Below the pieces are notes generated by a model. It saw only the letters and a list, made by a program, of their open reading frames with translations. It had not been told where the DNA came from and ran no database searches. Made by a program: the position numbers and the translations under genes. From Rhyacichthys aspro (lineage: Eukaryota; Chordata; Actinopteri; Gobiiformes; Rhyacichthyidae), in NCBI GenBank assembly GCA_036850595.1, contig CM072165.1, positions 15,150,609 through 15,214,608 on the forward strand: a stretch of DNA of 64,000 nt, read 5' to 3'. Shown piece after piece: positions 14,001-25,544 of the stretch (position 1 is its first letter; each line of letters starts with the position of its first letter).

Positions 14001-17000
14001 TGTGGGAAAAGTTTGTGTCATGTGACCGATACAACGCGCATCATTGGCTGCTTCTTGTGCTGCACTGGTGGATTACAAACATGTGGTGGCTCATTACTGC
14101 CCCCTTTTGGAAGATGGTATAAACGCACATGATCAGTACGTCTATAATTAATACCATGAATTTTACATATACGCCCGGCACCGATTATTCGATGACTAAA
14201 TTAGTTGTCGATTAGTTTAATAATCGATCTTAATCTATTAAATCGATTAGTTGTTGCAGGCCTAGAAGGAACCAAAATAATATTGGTGTTAAATGCACTT
14301 GTTTTATAAATTTTTCCCATAAATTCCACATGAGCTCCAAGTTTGCCCCCTACTCATTAACATTTCACTGAAGTTCAGATGGACGCAAACTCTGACGCAC
14401 CCTAACTCAAACTAGAACATGCTGAAAGCTGCTAGAAAAGCAACCTGGCTTTTCACTTTGGCTCCATTTCATTCCCTTCTGTTCCTTGTCTATCTCTACT
14501 GAAGACTCAAAGGCCGAAAACAAAAGATTAAAAAACAACAGACACTAGCTGTAGAGAGTGGTAATTTGCCACAACATGTTTTGCTTTACTTATATTTGCC
14601 TTGTGTTTTTTGTCTCACCTTTGTCTTCATTCTGCCCTACTTGGTACCAGCTTCCCAGGGTGTGCAGTGGGATGTAGTTAGCCTCAAACTCGCAGTTGGG
14701 ATTTAGGAGGAGGCCCCTGAGATGGCTTCTAAGCTGAGGGTCACGACCTTTAAACGGCCCCAGAAACAGTCGCCTGGAATCGTAGTCGTTGGCGTGCAGA
14801 TTGTCCCATAAGAGAGGGGGGCGCTGTAGGACGGACTCTACTTCAGCGAGGCACTCCAACGACAGCTTTCTGGAGATGACTTTACTTCCTATGAGAAAAT
14901 ACAAAAGGGTTATATTTTTGTAGTGGCTTTACTAGGAAACCAGTATGAAAACCCCCTCTCGCATAATCACACCGTGTCTTATTTTCAGTACCCCTCATAA
15001 ACTTTGACATGCTGACTAGACTTCCTTGAAGCTGGACGTTAACCTTTCTAGAAATAATTAGCCTTGTGATTGAATATGTATGTATGCTGAGATGCATATA
15101 GCCTGCATGTGTTTTTACTGTACATCCATATGTGTGTGGGAGGCTGGGCTACTGATTCTTTTTGTTTTGTGGAGGTTGGTGTGGTTTTGTCCTGATTTGC
15201 ATACAGAGCAGTGTGGGTTGGACAAATTGTGTTCTTTGTTTTTAGTAAGAAAAATGCTTTTTAATTAATGAGATTTATGAAACTGTAAGGAGTAATTATA
15301 GTTAATTATTTTCATGAAATATAGTGAAGGTGTCACCTGTCCATATGACTGAGATATTGGGCAGCAGATCTTCTCCAACAGTCTGTAAGTAGGGAGACTT
15401 GGATACACTTGGGGAACACAGGGATCCACAGTATTCTACACACACAGAGGAAAAGATGTCACGTTCACAGTCTGTAACCTGAGGTGCTGTGCACTGTTTG
15501 GCAATGGCAGGTGCCAGTGTATAGAATGGGCATTAATCAGAGACTATAGGCCAGTTCTACTAAAGCGTTGCGCCATTGCAAAACACGGCGCACAGTTTAG
15601 CACAGAAAAGGCATGGACACAGGTTATTTTGCAACTGGCCTCATTGCCTATGAATTTATGGCAGTTTACATTTCTCAGTGCAAAAACTGGGGAGGAGATT
15701 ATTTAGATGAGACGAGATAGATAGATGTTTGCAACTCGAAAAATCAATGAATAGTGACAAACATTTACACCAAGAACGCATGTCTTAACCAACTGCATCT
15801 GACTTCAACCAGATCAGGTTGAAAAAACAAAAAGGGGAAAAGAGAGAAAGAGAGAACTCCCAAAACAATCACTGCAGAGTTAAGTCTCTAAAAAGTTCTT
15901 TGAGATATCGGAGAAGTTTAGCCTTCTTTGTTGTTACTTTTCATTTCCTTCTGTGTTATTCTAATGCCCTCATAACGTCTTAAAAGCTCTTACCTTGTTC
16001 ACAGGAGCATGACACAAGTCAGTTTTCCCTGTAACATCCCACTTAATGTTGCACAAACGTAAAGGTTTGCCCAAACTCCTTTAAAATCTCTTAACAGAAC
16101 CAGTTAGTTTTCAGGTTTGTCAAAGACATACTATGCATCTTGACTAAATATATTTTTCTGTCAGGAGCAAGCTTTGCACCTCTCCCTTGTCCTGTTGAGT
16201 TAGGTTAAGGTAGAACGATATTCACAGGTTCAAGGAGCATGTTTGTGATTCTCAGTTGTGTTAAATGACTAACGTAAATGATGTAGAACGACTTGACTTG
16301 AATGACTGTTTGAATACATACGTCATGCATTAGTCTGTGCTCTTGATTCTGTTTCTGAGACGATGCTCATGCGTCCCAAAGTGCTCTTTAAAATAAAGCC
16401 ACAGTGCAAATTTTTTGCACAGTTTGATTGCATTTAAATGACATGCTGTCAGCTCAACCCCAAACCCTGCACAGTTTTAGTAAATATGCTGCTAAAAAGG
16501 CCACTCCCTGCCACGCAATTGCAAATTAGCGTCTAGCTTAGTAGATATGGCCCTATGAGCTTCAGGTTAGGGAATATTTATGACCATGTTATTATTAGAC
16601 CTGTAACCAGCAAGTTTGGGACATGAAATCAGATGTCTTTTCTAGTCCAGTGCCTGTTCTGTAGAGTTCAACTTGCTGTTGTTTAGCAGTAATCTGGCAA
16701 AAACATAAAAGATCTTAAGGTAAAGCAACCTATAGCTTGACAACTAAACAAAAGTATGTGAAGGCTTAGCTTAAACTTGACCATTCTTTATTCCATGAAA
16801 GTTCTGCTATTCTACATTGCAAAATAGATGCATCTGCCTCACATCATGTTTTTGGCCTGAAACATACCAAATTCAATCAGGTAACATAGTACAATCTTAC
16901 ACTTTTTTATCAGTAATTTTAGATTTCTTCAGCATAATATAGATTCTACCCGATCTTACATGTCAAATAAATGTAGACCAATACTATGCCATTCTATGCA

Positions 17001-20000
17001 CTGCCAAAAAGCATGTCCATCCTTCCAATTTCTTGTAAAAGGTGTATTGTTAAGGGTTGTGTCTGCAGTCCTACCTGTGGGGCAAAAAAGGAAGACTGGA
17101 GGTTCCCCCAGGAACCGATAAATCTCATTGGTTACTGAGACCTGAGCGTGAGCGAATGAAGAGAAGACTTCGCTGTCAGCCTGACACATGGAGTGGTCAA
17201 TGTCATCAAACAGAATGGCAAATGCCTGACAACCCAGCTCTGACACCTACACACACACACACACACACACACATACAGTTAGAAGGACCACATTACAATA
17301 CGGCTCTAAATTGGATTATAGCAGTGACTTGTACCTGTCTGAGCTTGCGTTTAAGTAGAGTCAAGTCACAAGCAGAGGAGAAGACGATGTCCTGACCCGG
17401 AGACAGGGCATAAACAAATCTTAGGCCTCTGGACTGGGCCTCCACAATAAGAGTACGTAACTGAGCTGAGGAAACATAATAAGACAGTTATAATTAACAA
17501 TACATACTGTCCTAATGAGCCAGTTGACAAATTAGCATATGAGTTTTACACCTTCCTCATCTGAAGAATAGACTTCTCTCCACAACAGTCGGTGTTTCAG
17601 GTCATCTTTGGGACCATACAAGTATGTGTTCAACCCCCACTGCTGCATCCTGACAAAGAAGAAGAAAAAAGGGGAAAGTGTTCATTAGTTGAAGATATAA
17701 TGTCAATAAAACTATCAATAATTTCATAATTAAGCATTAACACATAATTCTATGCCCACAAAATGTAATGCTTTGCGTTAGAATTTTCTCAAAGAATAAG
17801 GAATGTGGAGAGAACAGTGAATGCAGTAAATGGGAAGGAGAAAAATGACACCAGCAGGAAAATGGCAACAGATCAAACTTTACCTCCGTTACTGGAAATT
17901 GCCTTCTAAATTCTAAATAGCACATAGTAAAAGTAGTGATACATTATCTGTGTGTCCCATGTACAGTAGTCTAAGCCCTGTTTACTGCTGGCTGTTTCAT
18001 TGGCAGTTGACCAACTCTTGATGAGGGCAGCATGTGCACTAACTCTCTTTTCTCTGAGTTTCCTGAACAGATGGTGTATAGGTTGTCTCTACAAACCACC
18101 TCCCACAACAACCCACACCTACACTTCAAAACTTATGCAACAGTCAGAATTTGCCCACACACCACTCTCAAATAACAAAAAAAAAAACATCTATAAATAA
18201 AGGAGCAGCCCACACACAGCTACATAGAACGGAAGAGTCTTTTCATCCAGGACTAAATGAGTCCCATCAGAGTCTTAACAAAAACATAACCAAATACAGT
18301 GTTCTTCAAATGTGTCATATGCACATAAGGAGCAATAGAAAGTGAATGGCCATGGGAGCAATTATTTCCAGAGATGGACTCAGTAAAATGCAACTAATTG
18401 CTCTGTCACATCATCCAACAGAGATGAAACAATTCACTACTATTGCGCAAATTTGTCACTCAGAATTAACTAGAAAATGTATAACTACAGTGTAAATGAT
18501 GAAATGATGACATTTTTTATTTTGCTAAGGATGAAGCATAATTTTTCTGTGTCGACTCTGTTGTGTTGCGGTGTGTTCTTTCCAGGCACACCTGCTCTCT
18601 CCCAGCACCCAGAGCTATGCAGGTGTAGGTGAACGGATCAATGTGAGAGCGTAAGGTGGTTGCAAGTCTTTAAGTGTAGCCTTGCAATTATTATCAGTAG
18701 AAAATTAGAAGTAGAAAATTTCCACTTATATCAATATTTATACACAAGAGTAAGTATTCTTACTTAAAGGCCCATTAAGTAAATTTTGACCTACAAATAC
18801 AAAGCCTCAAAGTAATTTGAGATGGTTCTTTGGCATTAAATAGAGTCTGAGAGGGCGCCATGTCTGTCTATTACATGACCACTGTTGCCTCAGGCAGTAA
18901 GCCAGGTTACAGGAAAAAACTTGGAGGCTCACTGTAACGGCTCGCTGTTTTGGTGATATTTGTAAAAAAAAGACAAAAGACAAAAGCGAGTCTAAAAGCT
19001 TTCAGAGATGGGATTGATTGCACTCGTTCGAACAGTTACGAGAACAAACCCGGTTCAAAACAGAGAATGGTAAGTGTTGTTGTTTTCTCTTCATAAATCA
19101 CTTGCTGTTTCTGTGGTTTACTTAGTTCTGTTGTAAAGCTGCCACTAACGCATAGCTCTGTGTCTTGACCATTTATAGGATACAACTGCTAAATAGCATT
19201 CATACCGCTGAATGACATCTGGATGACATAAACAAGTTTGTTACCTTCACCCTCCATTGGGCACAAAAACTCTGAAGTAAATGCAATTTTTTTTTCAAAC
19301 AAGTGTCTCTTTTGTCAATGTATTTGAGAGGCTGCTTGCTGTTCATTAGCTACGTGAGCGCTATCAATGAGTATCAGCTCGGTTTCCAGTCATTTATAGC
19401 CTCTGTTTTTGTGTCCAGCTGCTGACAGTGGTAACATGTATCCTCCTTAAAGCACTGCACAGTACGTGAACCATTAGAGAAGCATAAAGGAGCTGTAACA
19501 GGTAATGCCTTGTCCAAAACATTTGTCTGTTGTTTCTGTCAGTGCTGTGCTCAGGTTTGTAAACACAGCATACAACACACAAGATAATGTTTCATTAGAT
19601 TTAGACCAACAGTGGAGACATTTTACAGAAATATAAAGCTAAGAGAATATTCCATCACAACAAGGAAAGTGTAAATAGAGAATAAAAAGGCAACATACAG
19701 TAACACATGAAGGTTGTTGCACTCATTGGTTTAGTTTAGTTTGGTGTGATGTGAATAAGATGATGGGGTCAGAAGCCAAGCCTCTTTTTCTGTTCATTTA
19801 GGAACAGAAGGATAGTTCTTTTCCTCTTAATCCTCATCCCCACAAATACATTTCTCAATTTTTCTACATGTTAGCAATCTATAGCCATAACTCTCAAATA
19901 CCTCTAGCAAATGATAAATGCTCTTTTCCAAAGTAAAGCATTTGTACATTGAGGTTTTGAACATTATACATAAAGCCTATTGCATTAGGAAACAGAGAAC

Positions 20001-22866
20001 TTAGGACTGTAACAGAGACATATCTGCATAAAAACGTTACATTGTCATATATTACTGTACCGTGTCAGTCCCAAAGTGCAACGCCATCTTGCAAAGTGTA
20101 AAGTTACTTTAGTTATGATGATGATTCTGTTGTTCTCCTTGAGGTTTCTATTTTTTCCTATAGCTGTTTTTTTTTTTAGTTTTTCCTCACCCTGATGGAG
20201 GCTCTAATATCTAATTGTGACATTTGGCTATAAAAAAAAAACACGAATTGAAAGTGAATACGCTCACAAGTGATCTACTGTCTTTCTGAGTACTCGCATT
20301 ATGTTTTGTCTCTGATAAAAATCTCTAAAAAGTCCTGCACTTCTAAATGTGTGGGGCTTAGTGGCACACTTTCAGGCAAAGATGGGTTTTAAAAAGATTT
20401 AGTATTTTCTAAGCCACAATTCTAAGAGGAAATTCTCAGAAGTCACCACTCATTGATTTTTCAATGTAAATAAAGACTGTCTTCTACCACTGAGAAACTG
20501 ATAATCCCTCAACTGAAAGGTTTCTTTTGGTGACAAACCTCTGTAGAATGCTAATCATAAAATCTGAGTACAAGCTTTTAAACGCTTGCATAAGCAGAGA
20601 CTGCATTTTCACCATTAAAAAAGCATTTCTCCCCTCCCTCCTCCTGTCCTCATCCCGTCATCCAGGGCTGAGCCTTTGGGCCGAGATCAGCCTGGCCTCT
20701 CTTTTTCAGAGTCATTCTGCATCAGTGCTTCTGCAGGCTGGCCATGTGTAGCCTAAAGGCGTCATGTCAGTGGTTCCCGAGCTTGTTTTATTAACATTGA
20801 GCTCAGTGAACAACACAAACCCTCAGGTTCATCCGGAACAGACACACCTGTGCTCAGAAACAGATTTACAGAGTTTGGATTACTGAGACACTTACCATTG
20901 GAAAAGGACTTTTCTCTGATCCATAGACCATGGTCTGCCGTAGAAACCTGCCCAGAGAAAAAAGGCACTTTTAGAAGTTATTCTTACGTTAAGCAAAGAC
21001 GCAATGGAGACTCAAAACTCAAAATTAAGTACAGAATAAAATCTGACAACAAATCCAAACTATGTAATCAACAAGAAAAGATTTCAACAAAGGCATGTGG
21101 ACGTAGCTTCAAACCTACATCCACATGCCTTTGTTAAAACCTTTCCTGAATATGTCCTGGATGACTGCGAACCGCCACAAATATGTAATCAACATTAACT
21201 TTTAGTGGTTTGTTAGAATATTATAACTGCATTTTCACAGTGGATGAGATAAAGGTAAAGAGAGTTTTTCTGTCAAGGGTCTGCTTCTGATTAGCTCTGA
21301 TTCCATAATGTATGAGGTATGTATGTACTCAAGCTGCAGCCTACTCCTCCAACAGTATCCACTGCTCACTTAGCCACATCCCTTCTGTGTTTGGCACAAA
21401 CATAATTCATCTCCAGCTACTCTCCATCACAACTTCTATTTTTAGAAACGGGAGCATCTCCAGTGCTCCTCTTTCTCCTTTGTGTTTCCTGAATAGGCTG
21501 ACAGTACAGATGTACAGTAAGTAGGTCATGGTGGAAGTAATTGAATGACAATTTTTAATGTACTGCCAAGAATAGTGTGTGCCTGTAAATTCAGTGTATG
21601 TAAAATACATTTCTGCGCATGTGACGAATGTCCCCTGTAGACTACTCCCACGGTAAGATAGAGCAACTAATTACCAACCCTGCTGGATGCCGCCACATCA
21701 GACTATAGAAACAGACAAGAGGAACCAGGTGTGACTGTGACATACTTTCATTCTTATTGAGCATGAATTTTGCCATGATTGTAGTGAATTTGCTCAAGAC
21801 ATGCTATTTCTAATTATTCAGGCTGACTAACATTTCTATGTACATTACCATTGCTGAATGAATCATCCACCAAGAGTTAGAGCCTACGAGAACTGAAAAA
21901 AATTATATTTTGTTCATCACCAGAGAGGAAAAAATGGTTAACGATGGTGATAACAAGAAGACAATAACCATTGTCTGCAGAGCTTAATTTGTAAAGCTGG
22001 AGGTCAGAGAACACAAAGAGGGAATTATGGGCAGCACCAAGAAGGAAGAAAAAGCCATGAAACATGACTATTGTTATATTTTGTATCTAAACAATGGTCA
22101 ATTTCTACAACCATAAATCAGTCACTTTTATTCAAAAATAAACAGATCAGATTTTTAGATCACATGAAATCCTGACTCCAGCAGGATGCAGTCAAATAGG
22201 TCCCGGTCCTGATTTATCAAACATGCATTATTTTGTTTTTAGGATTGTTGTTCCTATCAGGATGTCCAAACAATTGTATAGAAGCCCTTCAATTTCTCCA
22301 GGTCTGGGGTTTCTCTTGTAGAGGGCCTTGAGATAACTTTATGTTGTACAAGGACTGCTATATGCATAAAGTTGTCTTGTCCATTTTGTAGTGCAAATAT
22401 TTTTAAAATATATTACACTGTACTATATTGTATACTACGTTACTCTGCTATTGTCATATTCACACATCAATAAGAGTACATGACTAAAAAGAAAAGCAAT
22501 ACTATCGCCATCTTTAGCACTCGCCATTGTCAGGTGTGTTTCCCTTTACTTATGCAGCAGAACCTCGGACAGACGTTACTGAACTGCCCTTAGACGTTCA
22601 CTTCATGCCTGACTGCTCTCCTCCTCATCATGATGCCATCCAGAGCTTCACATCCTGCAAGTGTTCCCGCATACACAGCCACTCCCACGGCTCATCTTCG
22701 CCCTCATTAGGTGCCAAAACAATGTCAGAGAATATATAGGTCAATGATATAGGTTGGTCTTTCCTGAGCCATCTCCCACTCCGAGCTAAGGAATGACATG
22801 ATGGGGTCAGTCGCCAAGCCTCTTACCTTCCACAACGCCGCAAAGAAACTGTTTCTTTCCGTCCAT
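5055..22866 (-). CDS. oga: O-GlcNAcase (OGA/MGEA5) family protein
   Basis: OGA removes O-linked GlcNAc from Ser/Thr of nuclear and cytosolic proteins. Coding exons (minus strand, 5' to 3'): 22866-22827, 20947-20896, 17649-17552, 17465-17335, 17246-17075, 15435-15337, 14888-14619, 6159-6073, 5916-5456, 5378-5204, probably 5111-5055. Phases chain without a break. Translation opens MDGKKQFLCGVVEGFYGRPW, the GH84 start. The catalytic Asp pair is in LFDDIDHSMC (exon 5), and the substrate-binding Asn/Asp lie in WDNLHANDYD (exon 7). Exon 9 carries a low-complexity linker, then LHYLPHEHGP of the stalk; exon 10 has YDLYPYVWDLRN. About 547 residues are visible against roughly 900 for vertebrate OGA. 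The C-terminal acetyltransferase-like domain is not in the window. It could be the fish paralogue (mgea5-like) rather than oga itself. The family is certain; exon 11 is doubtful. Confidence 0.93.
6416..6830 (+). mobile_element. Rex1-like LINE 3' fragment
   Basis: The plus strand translates in pieces to reverse-transcriptase C-terminal text such as YLGVHMDNTISW (about 6430), with stops further on. The fragment ends in gggacaataaagtatatta and a short ttgta/ttgtattg tail typical of a LINE 3' end. It sits in the large intron of the OGA-like gene, antisense to it. Confidence 0.65.
6836..7058 (+). mobile_element. Ty3/gypsy reverse transcriptase fragment
   Basis: About 70 codons read TNAPAVFQALINDV and then FVYLDDILLFS, the conserved YxDD-box region of a Ty3/gypsy-type reverse transcriptase. 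No LTRs, protease, RNase H or integrase are visible nearby, so this is a small isolated scrap abutting the LINE tail on its left. Confidence 0.85.
7525..7556. repeat. Perfect short palindrome
   Basis: Bases 7525-7539 (ggcatatgatagagt) are the exact reverse complement of 7542-7556, with two bases between. The same atagag/gcatat words are scattered in the preceding 40 bases. Intronic; function unknown. Confidence 0.8.
7952..8690 (-). mobile_element. Non-LTR retrotransposon RT C-terminus (RTE-like)
   Basis: On the minus strand 8383-7952 reads VVRPVMLYGLETVALRKSQE, then a GVTRMESIRNEYIRGT motif and ARLRWFGHVQKRES. This is the C-terminal region of an endonuclease-type LINE reverse transcriptase. 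Upstream pieces continue in other frames to about 8690, so the copy is frameshifted. It is inserted in the large OGA-like intron in the same orientation as the gene. Confidence 0.8.
8700..9815. other. Intron sequence, nothing assignable
   Basis: Intron of the OGA-like gene. No exon or clear repeat is recognised, apart from an AT-rich stretch near 9230-9300 and a short TA run near 9430. Confidence 0.4.
9824..14264. mobile_element. hAT-type transposon with 8-bp target duplication
   Basis: The element begins TAGGGCTGTAACTAAC and ends GTTGTTGCAGGCCTA. Its subterminal parts are rich in ATTAATC/GATTA words arranged in inverted fashion at the two ends. It is flanked on both sides by the identical octamer gaaggaac (9816-9823 and 14265-14272), the size of duplication made by hAT transposases. 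No transposase frame is visible, so the copy is non-autonomous. About 3.4 kb of its 4.4 kb is a second, nested element. Confidence 0.92.
10029..13439. mobile_element. Nested TIR element, TA-flanked, family unassigned
   Basis: Both ends carry the inverted repeat CCGTATTTTCCGGACTATA (left 10029-10047; right its reverse complement ending 13439), flanked by TA. Near each end are several copies of the word ataagccgca or its reverse. No transposase frame of useful length is present. The interior, from about 10660 to 13120, carries differently textured sequence starting ttgtaccatag and finishing ttgtaccaggctg, which may be a third insertion. Confidence 0.85.
15546..16556. mobile_element. Possible small TIR element
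   Basis: The left end ataggccagttctactaaag and the right end (reverse strand) atagggccatatctactaag are imperfect inverted repeats about 1 kb apart, next to gcaattgca/gccattgca words. No clean target duplication was found, so this is tentative. It lies within intron 5 of the OGA-like gene. Confidence 0.35.
17248..17272 (+). repeat. AC microsatellite at an acceptor
   Basis: A short (AC)n run lies immediately upstream (in the minus-strand gene) of the acceptor of OGA-like exon 5. The polypyrimidine tract of that intron is therefore a TG repeat. Length polymorphism here could affect splicing of the exon that carries the catalytic Asp pair. Confidence 0.85.
17650..20895. other. Intron 2 of OGA-like gene
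   Basis: No exon is seen on either strand. The sequence from about 18770 to 19340 has the texture of a dispersed repeat, including the phrase aaaggcccattaagtaaatt. The short stretch near 20140-20225 resembles part of the LINE tail family found at 25680. Confidence 0.4.
20948..22826. other. Intron 1 of OGA-like gene
   Basis: It holds a hairpin at 21086-21135 (listed separately) and no other recognised feature. A short minus-strand open stretch at about 22739-22640 reads acidic and tryptophan-containing but shows no convincing splice sites. Confidence 0.4.
21086..21135. repeat. 21-bp near-perfect hairpin
   Basis: Arm 21086-21106 (aacaaaggcatgtggacgta, then g) pairs with 21115-21135. The only mismatch is C at 21102 against A at 21119. 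The loop is eight bases (cttcaaac). It could be a remnant of a foldback element, or a transcribed hairpin within intron 1 of the OGA-like gene. The stem is short for a typical microRNA precursor. Confidence 0.85.
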
Positions 22867-23060
22867 CCTGTCACCAGATCTAACGCCTTTTTTGTTTCCT
22901 GTCAGCCCCAGAAAACCGAGGCGAGAGGAGATGTTTCGGCCGTGTGTAAAAGGTGCTATTCAGTGGTGATGTTGTTCATGATGTTGGTCGCTCGGCCGCC
23001 GCCTCCTCTGCCTCGCGCTCACTACACTCAGCCCGCCGCCTGCTGCTGCCTTCACGCGCA
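22827..23060 (-). promoter_or_regulatory. Likely OGA-like first exon and GC-rich promoter
   Basis: The first coding exon (22866-22827) is preceded on the minus strand by a GC- and CpG-rich stretch (about 22925-23060) in otherwise AT-rich surroundings. This is as expected for a housekeeping gene promoter and 5' leader. No TATA box is evident. The transcription start cannot be fixed from sequence alone. Confidence 0.5.
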
Positions 23061-23407
23061 CACAGAAAATCCCACATTTGAAGCACAAAAGATCATTAGC
23101 TGTTAGCTGCAATTTTTGAACACGTTTAAATTCACAGAAAAATCTTCCATGCACCCTACAGCTAGGATAAGAAATACGTCACATATAATAAAAAAATATA
23201 TAGGTTTTTATTTAAATTTTTCCTCTGAACTTTATTTGTAATCAAAAATGGCAAAATTACAAAATACATTGGAAAACAATGCAATACAAATTGCGTCCAA
23301 AAGAAAAGAATTATAGAAGAATACGACTGTAAACTGTAAAAAATCATTTAGATAGATAGGAAACAGTGGCTTGAGGTTATATGTGTGGGTTAAGTGTACA
23401 ATTGGTT

Positions 23408-23484
<77 letters not shown>

Positions 23485-24300
23485 TTTATTTTTTTCATTC
23501 AAATTCATTGATTATTGGAGAAAGGAATCTTGGGAGCACATCATACATCAACAGGCCTTGAACCATATTTAACATTGACTGCGGGATATCTTTGATGATC
23601 ATGATTATTGAGAGTTGTTTCTTTGTGTAGCTAAGATTGCATTTTCCATTAAGTTGTGAATAATCAAGAAGATTCCCTTGAGAGTCTAGTGAGTGTACAA
23701 TAGACCAAATACCAAATGCAAAATCTTTGCATAATACTGTATGCACTATAGTATATTTTTTAAGAAAATGAACAGTGGGCATTGCAAAACAAAGGATTGA
23801 CGTTTTAAGAGTTGATAGCCACCTAGTGGTCAAAAATTGAATGGCAGGTGAAATTTGTTTACAGTATATTTTCACGTATAACACCATTTGTCATGTATAG
23901 CTGATGAATATACAAATGGTCATAATACTAACAAATCATAATTTGTCAATTTTAATTTTATTTCATTTGACTATTTTTCAGAAGGAAAACTCAGTAGGCT
24001 ACGTATATGTACTCTCAGTACACCCAGCATACCAGCAAGACTATCAGTTCTAAATAATTGCTACCTATGTAGTATTTTAATCATCTCAGTAAATCTTCTT
24101 ATTTGTAGTCTAATATATCCATAATATACATACATGGGATTCAAGCATGCTTTTGCTAAAGTGTAGTGGCAAAGTAGTGCAGTCTGTGTGCTTCACAATA
24201 AAGTGTTAGAAAACCATTTTTGCTATATGCATTAAATAAAAAAAATAAATAAAAAAAGCTTAGGTATTTAGTTTAGCAAATTTACCAGATTTTCTTTCTT
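23061..24300. other. Intergenic, AT-rich
   Basis: Apart from the microsatellite at 23415-23480 no gene or assignable repeat is seen. Confidence 0.4.
23415..23480 (+). repeat. TG/TA microsatellite
   Basis: A short gtgtgtg run passes into about 30 TA units. The long open frames across it on both strands (Tyr-Ile repeats) are artefacts of the repeat. Confidence 0.95.
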
Positions 24301-24339
24301 TTCTTTTTTAATTTTATAGGGGCAAATTCAAATAATATT

Positions 24340-25330
24340 TTTGGTTTGTCTCGATGTGAATTCCTCACATCCAGTGTGGTGTGTTACCAAATTTCGTGAC
24401 TCTATAACAAAAAAAGTACTTTCATTTCCTATTGGCGTAATGTATTTATATTTTCACTTTTCCAGGGTGCGCTATTGCCCCCTTTCTATGGGTTTGAATG
24501 GTAGTGCCAAAAAAAAATATGGTCTTCAATTTTGGGTGAAGTTTGGTGGGTTTCAGTTATGTTTAGGAGCTCTGTTTAGCTTTCAATTCTGCTTTTGGGC
24601 GTTCCCATGGCAACACGGTTGTAGTTGTGTAGTTGGGGGTGGTTGTCATTGTTTTTTTTGTTCAGCATCCTATACAGAATGTATGTACCAAATGTCATCT
24701 CTCTACGACAAACTAAATTTTCGGCTCACTTCATAAATTTGTAGAGGGCACTGAAAAGCCATGTCTGAAGTTAGCCCTATCATTTGCATATCATTGTGTT
24801 CATTATTGTGTGCTCTTAATTAGGTTCAACTAGATCCAACAATGTTACGAGCTTGCCCGACAAGATATCAAAAAAACTCTGGATAACTTTTGTTGGCAAA
24901 TGTGTCTAGGTGATTCTGACCAAATTTAGAGCCTTTTGGATAAAAACCCTAGGAGGAATCAGATTTTGAATGAGTGGTGCAATTTTGGGCGTCGCATGTT
25001 CCACCCAAAATGGTGGACTTCCTGTTGGGTTTGGAGTGGGGCTGTAATATTTTTTGTTTGCCTCAATCTGTGGAATGTGTGTACCTAATTTCCTGACTAT
25101 GCCAAACAAAATGTTCTTTGACTTCCCATTGCAGTAATGTATTTTAACTTTTCCAGGGTGTGCTGTCGAGTCACCTTTTTGACTTTTTATGGGTGTATGG
25201 GACCTCCAAAATAAATTTATTTTTGCCCTGAATTTTGGGCAAAGTGGTGAGTCTTCAAGCACATTCAGGGGGTCATATTAGTGCGCAAATAGCTGACAAA
25301 AATAGCCATCCCAAGAAATTACAATAGAGC
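24340..25330 (+). repeat. Long dispersed repeat, copy 2
   Basis: This is a diverged copy of the repeat at 2400-3150, in the same orientation. It carries the same landmarks in the same order: ccatggcaacac (about 24606), acgacaaactaaattt (about 24706), acttcctgttgggtttgg (about 25018). Apparent open frames do not match between copies, which argues against coding. Confidence 0.7.
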
Positions 25331-25544
25331 CTTTGTCACTGGCTATGGCTCGGGCCTAAACACATTGTCCATTATACCAATTTCAGTATCATTATCCTAA
25401 AAAATAATGTTCCCATCACGTCACACGTTCATAATAACGCATGGTGCAGCTTCAAGAATCTGTCTGTGTCCTCAACACCACTCCGCACTGAGATACAACG
25501 CAACATTTCTCTTCTTCTGAGAGAGACAGGGGCACATTTAATTT

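Noticed and set aside
22640..22739. Minus-strand open stretch, acidic with several Trp, ending in TGA
   Set aside because: Reads protein-like, but no acceptor is visible upstream, no family is recognised, and it lies inside intron 1 of the OGA-like gene.
23232..23572. Open frames of Tyr/Ile repeats on both strands
   Set aside because: Pure product of the TA microsatellite.
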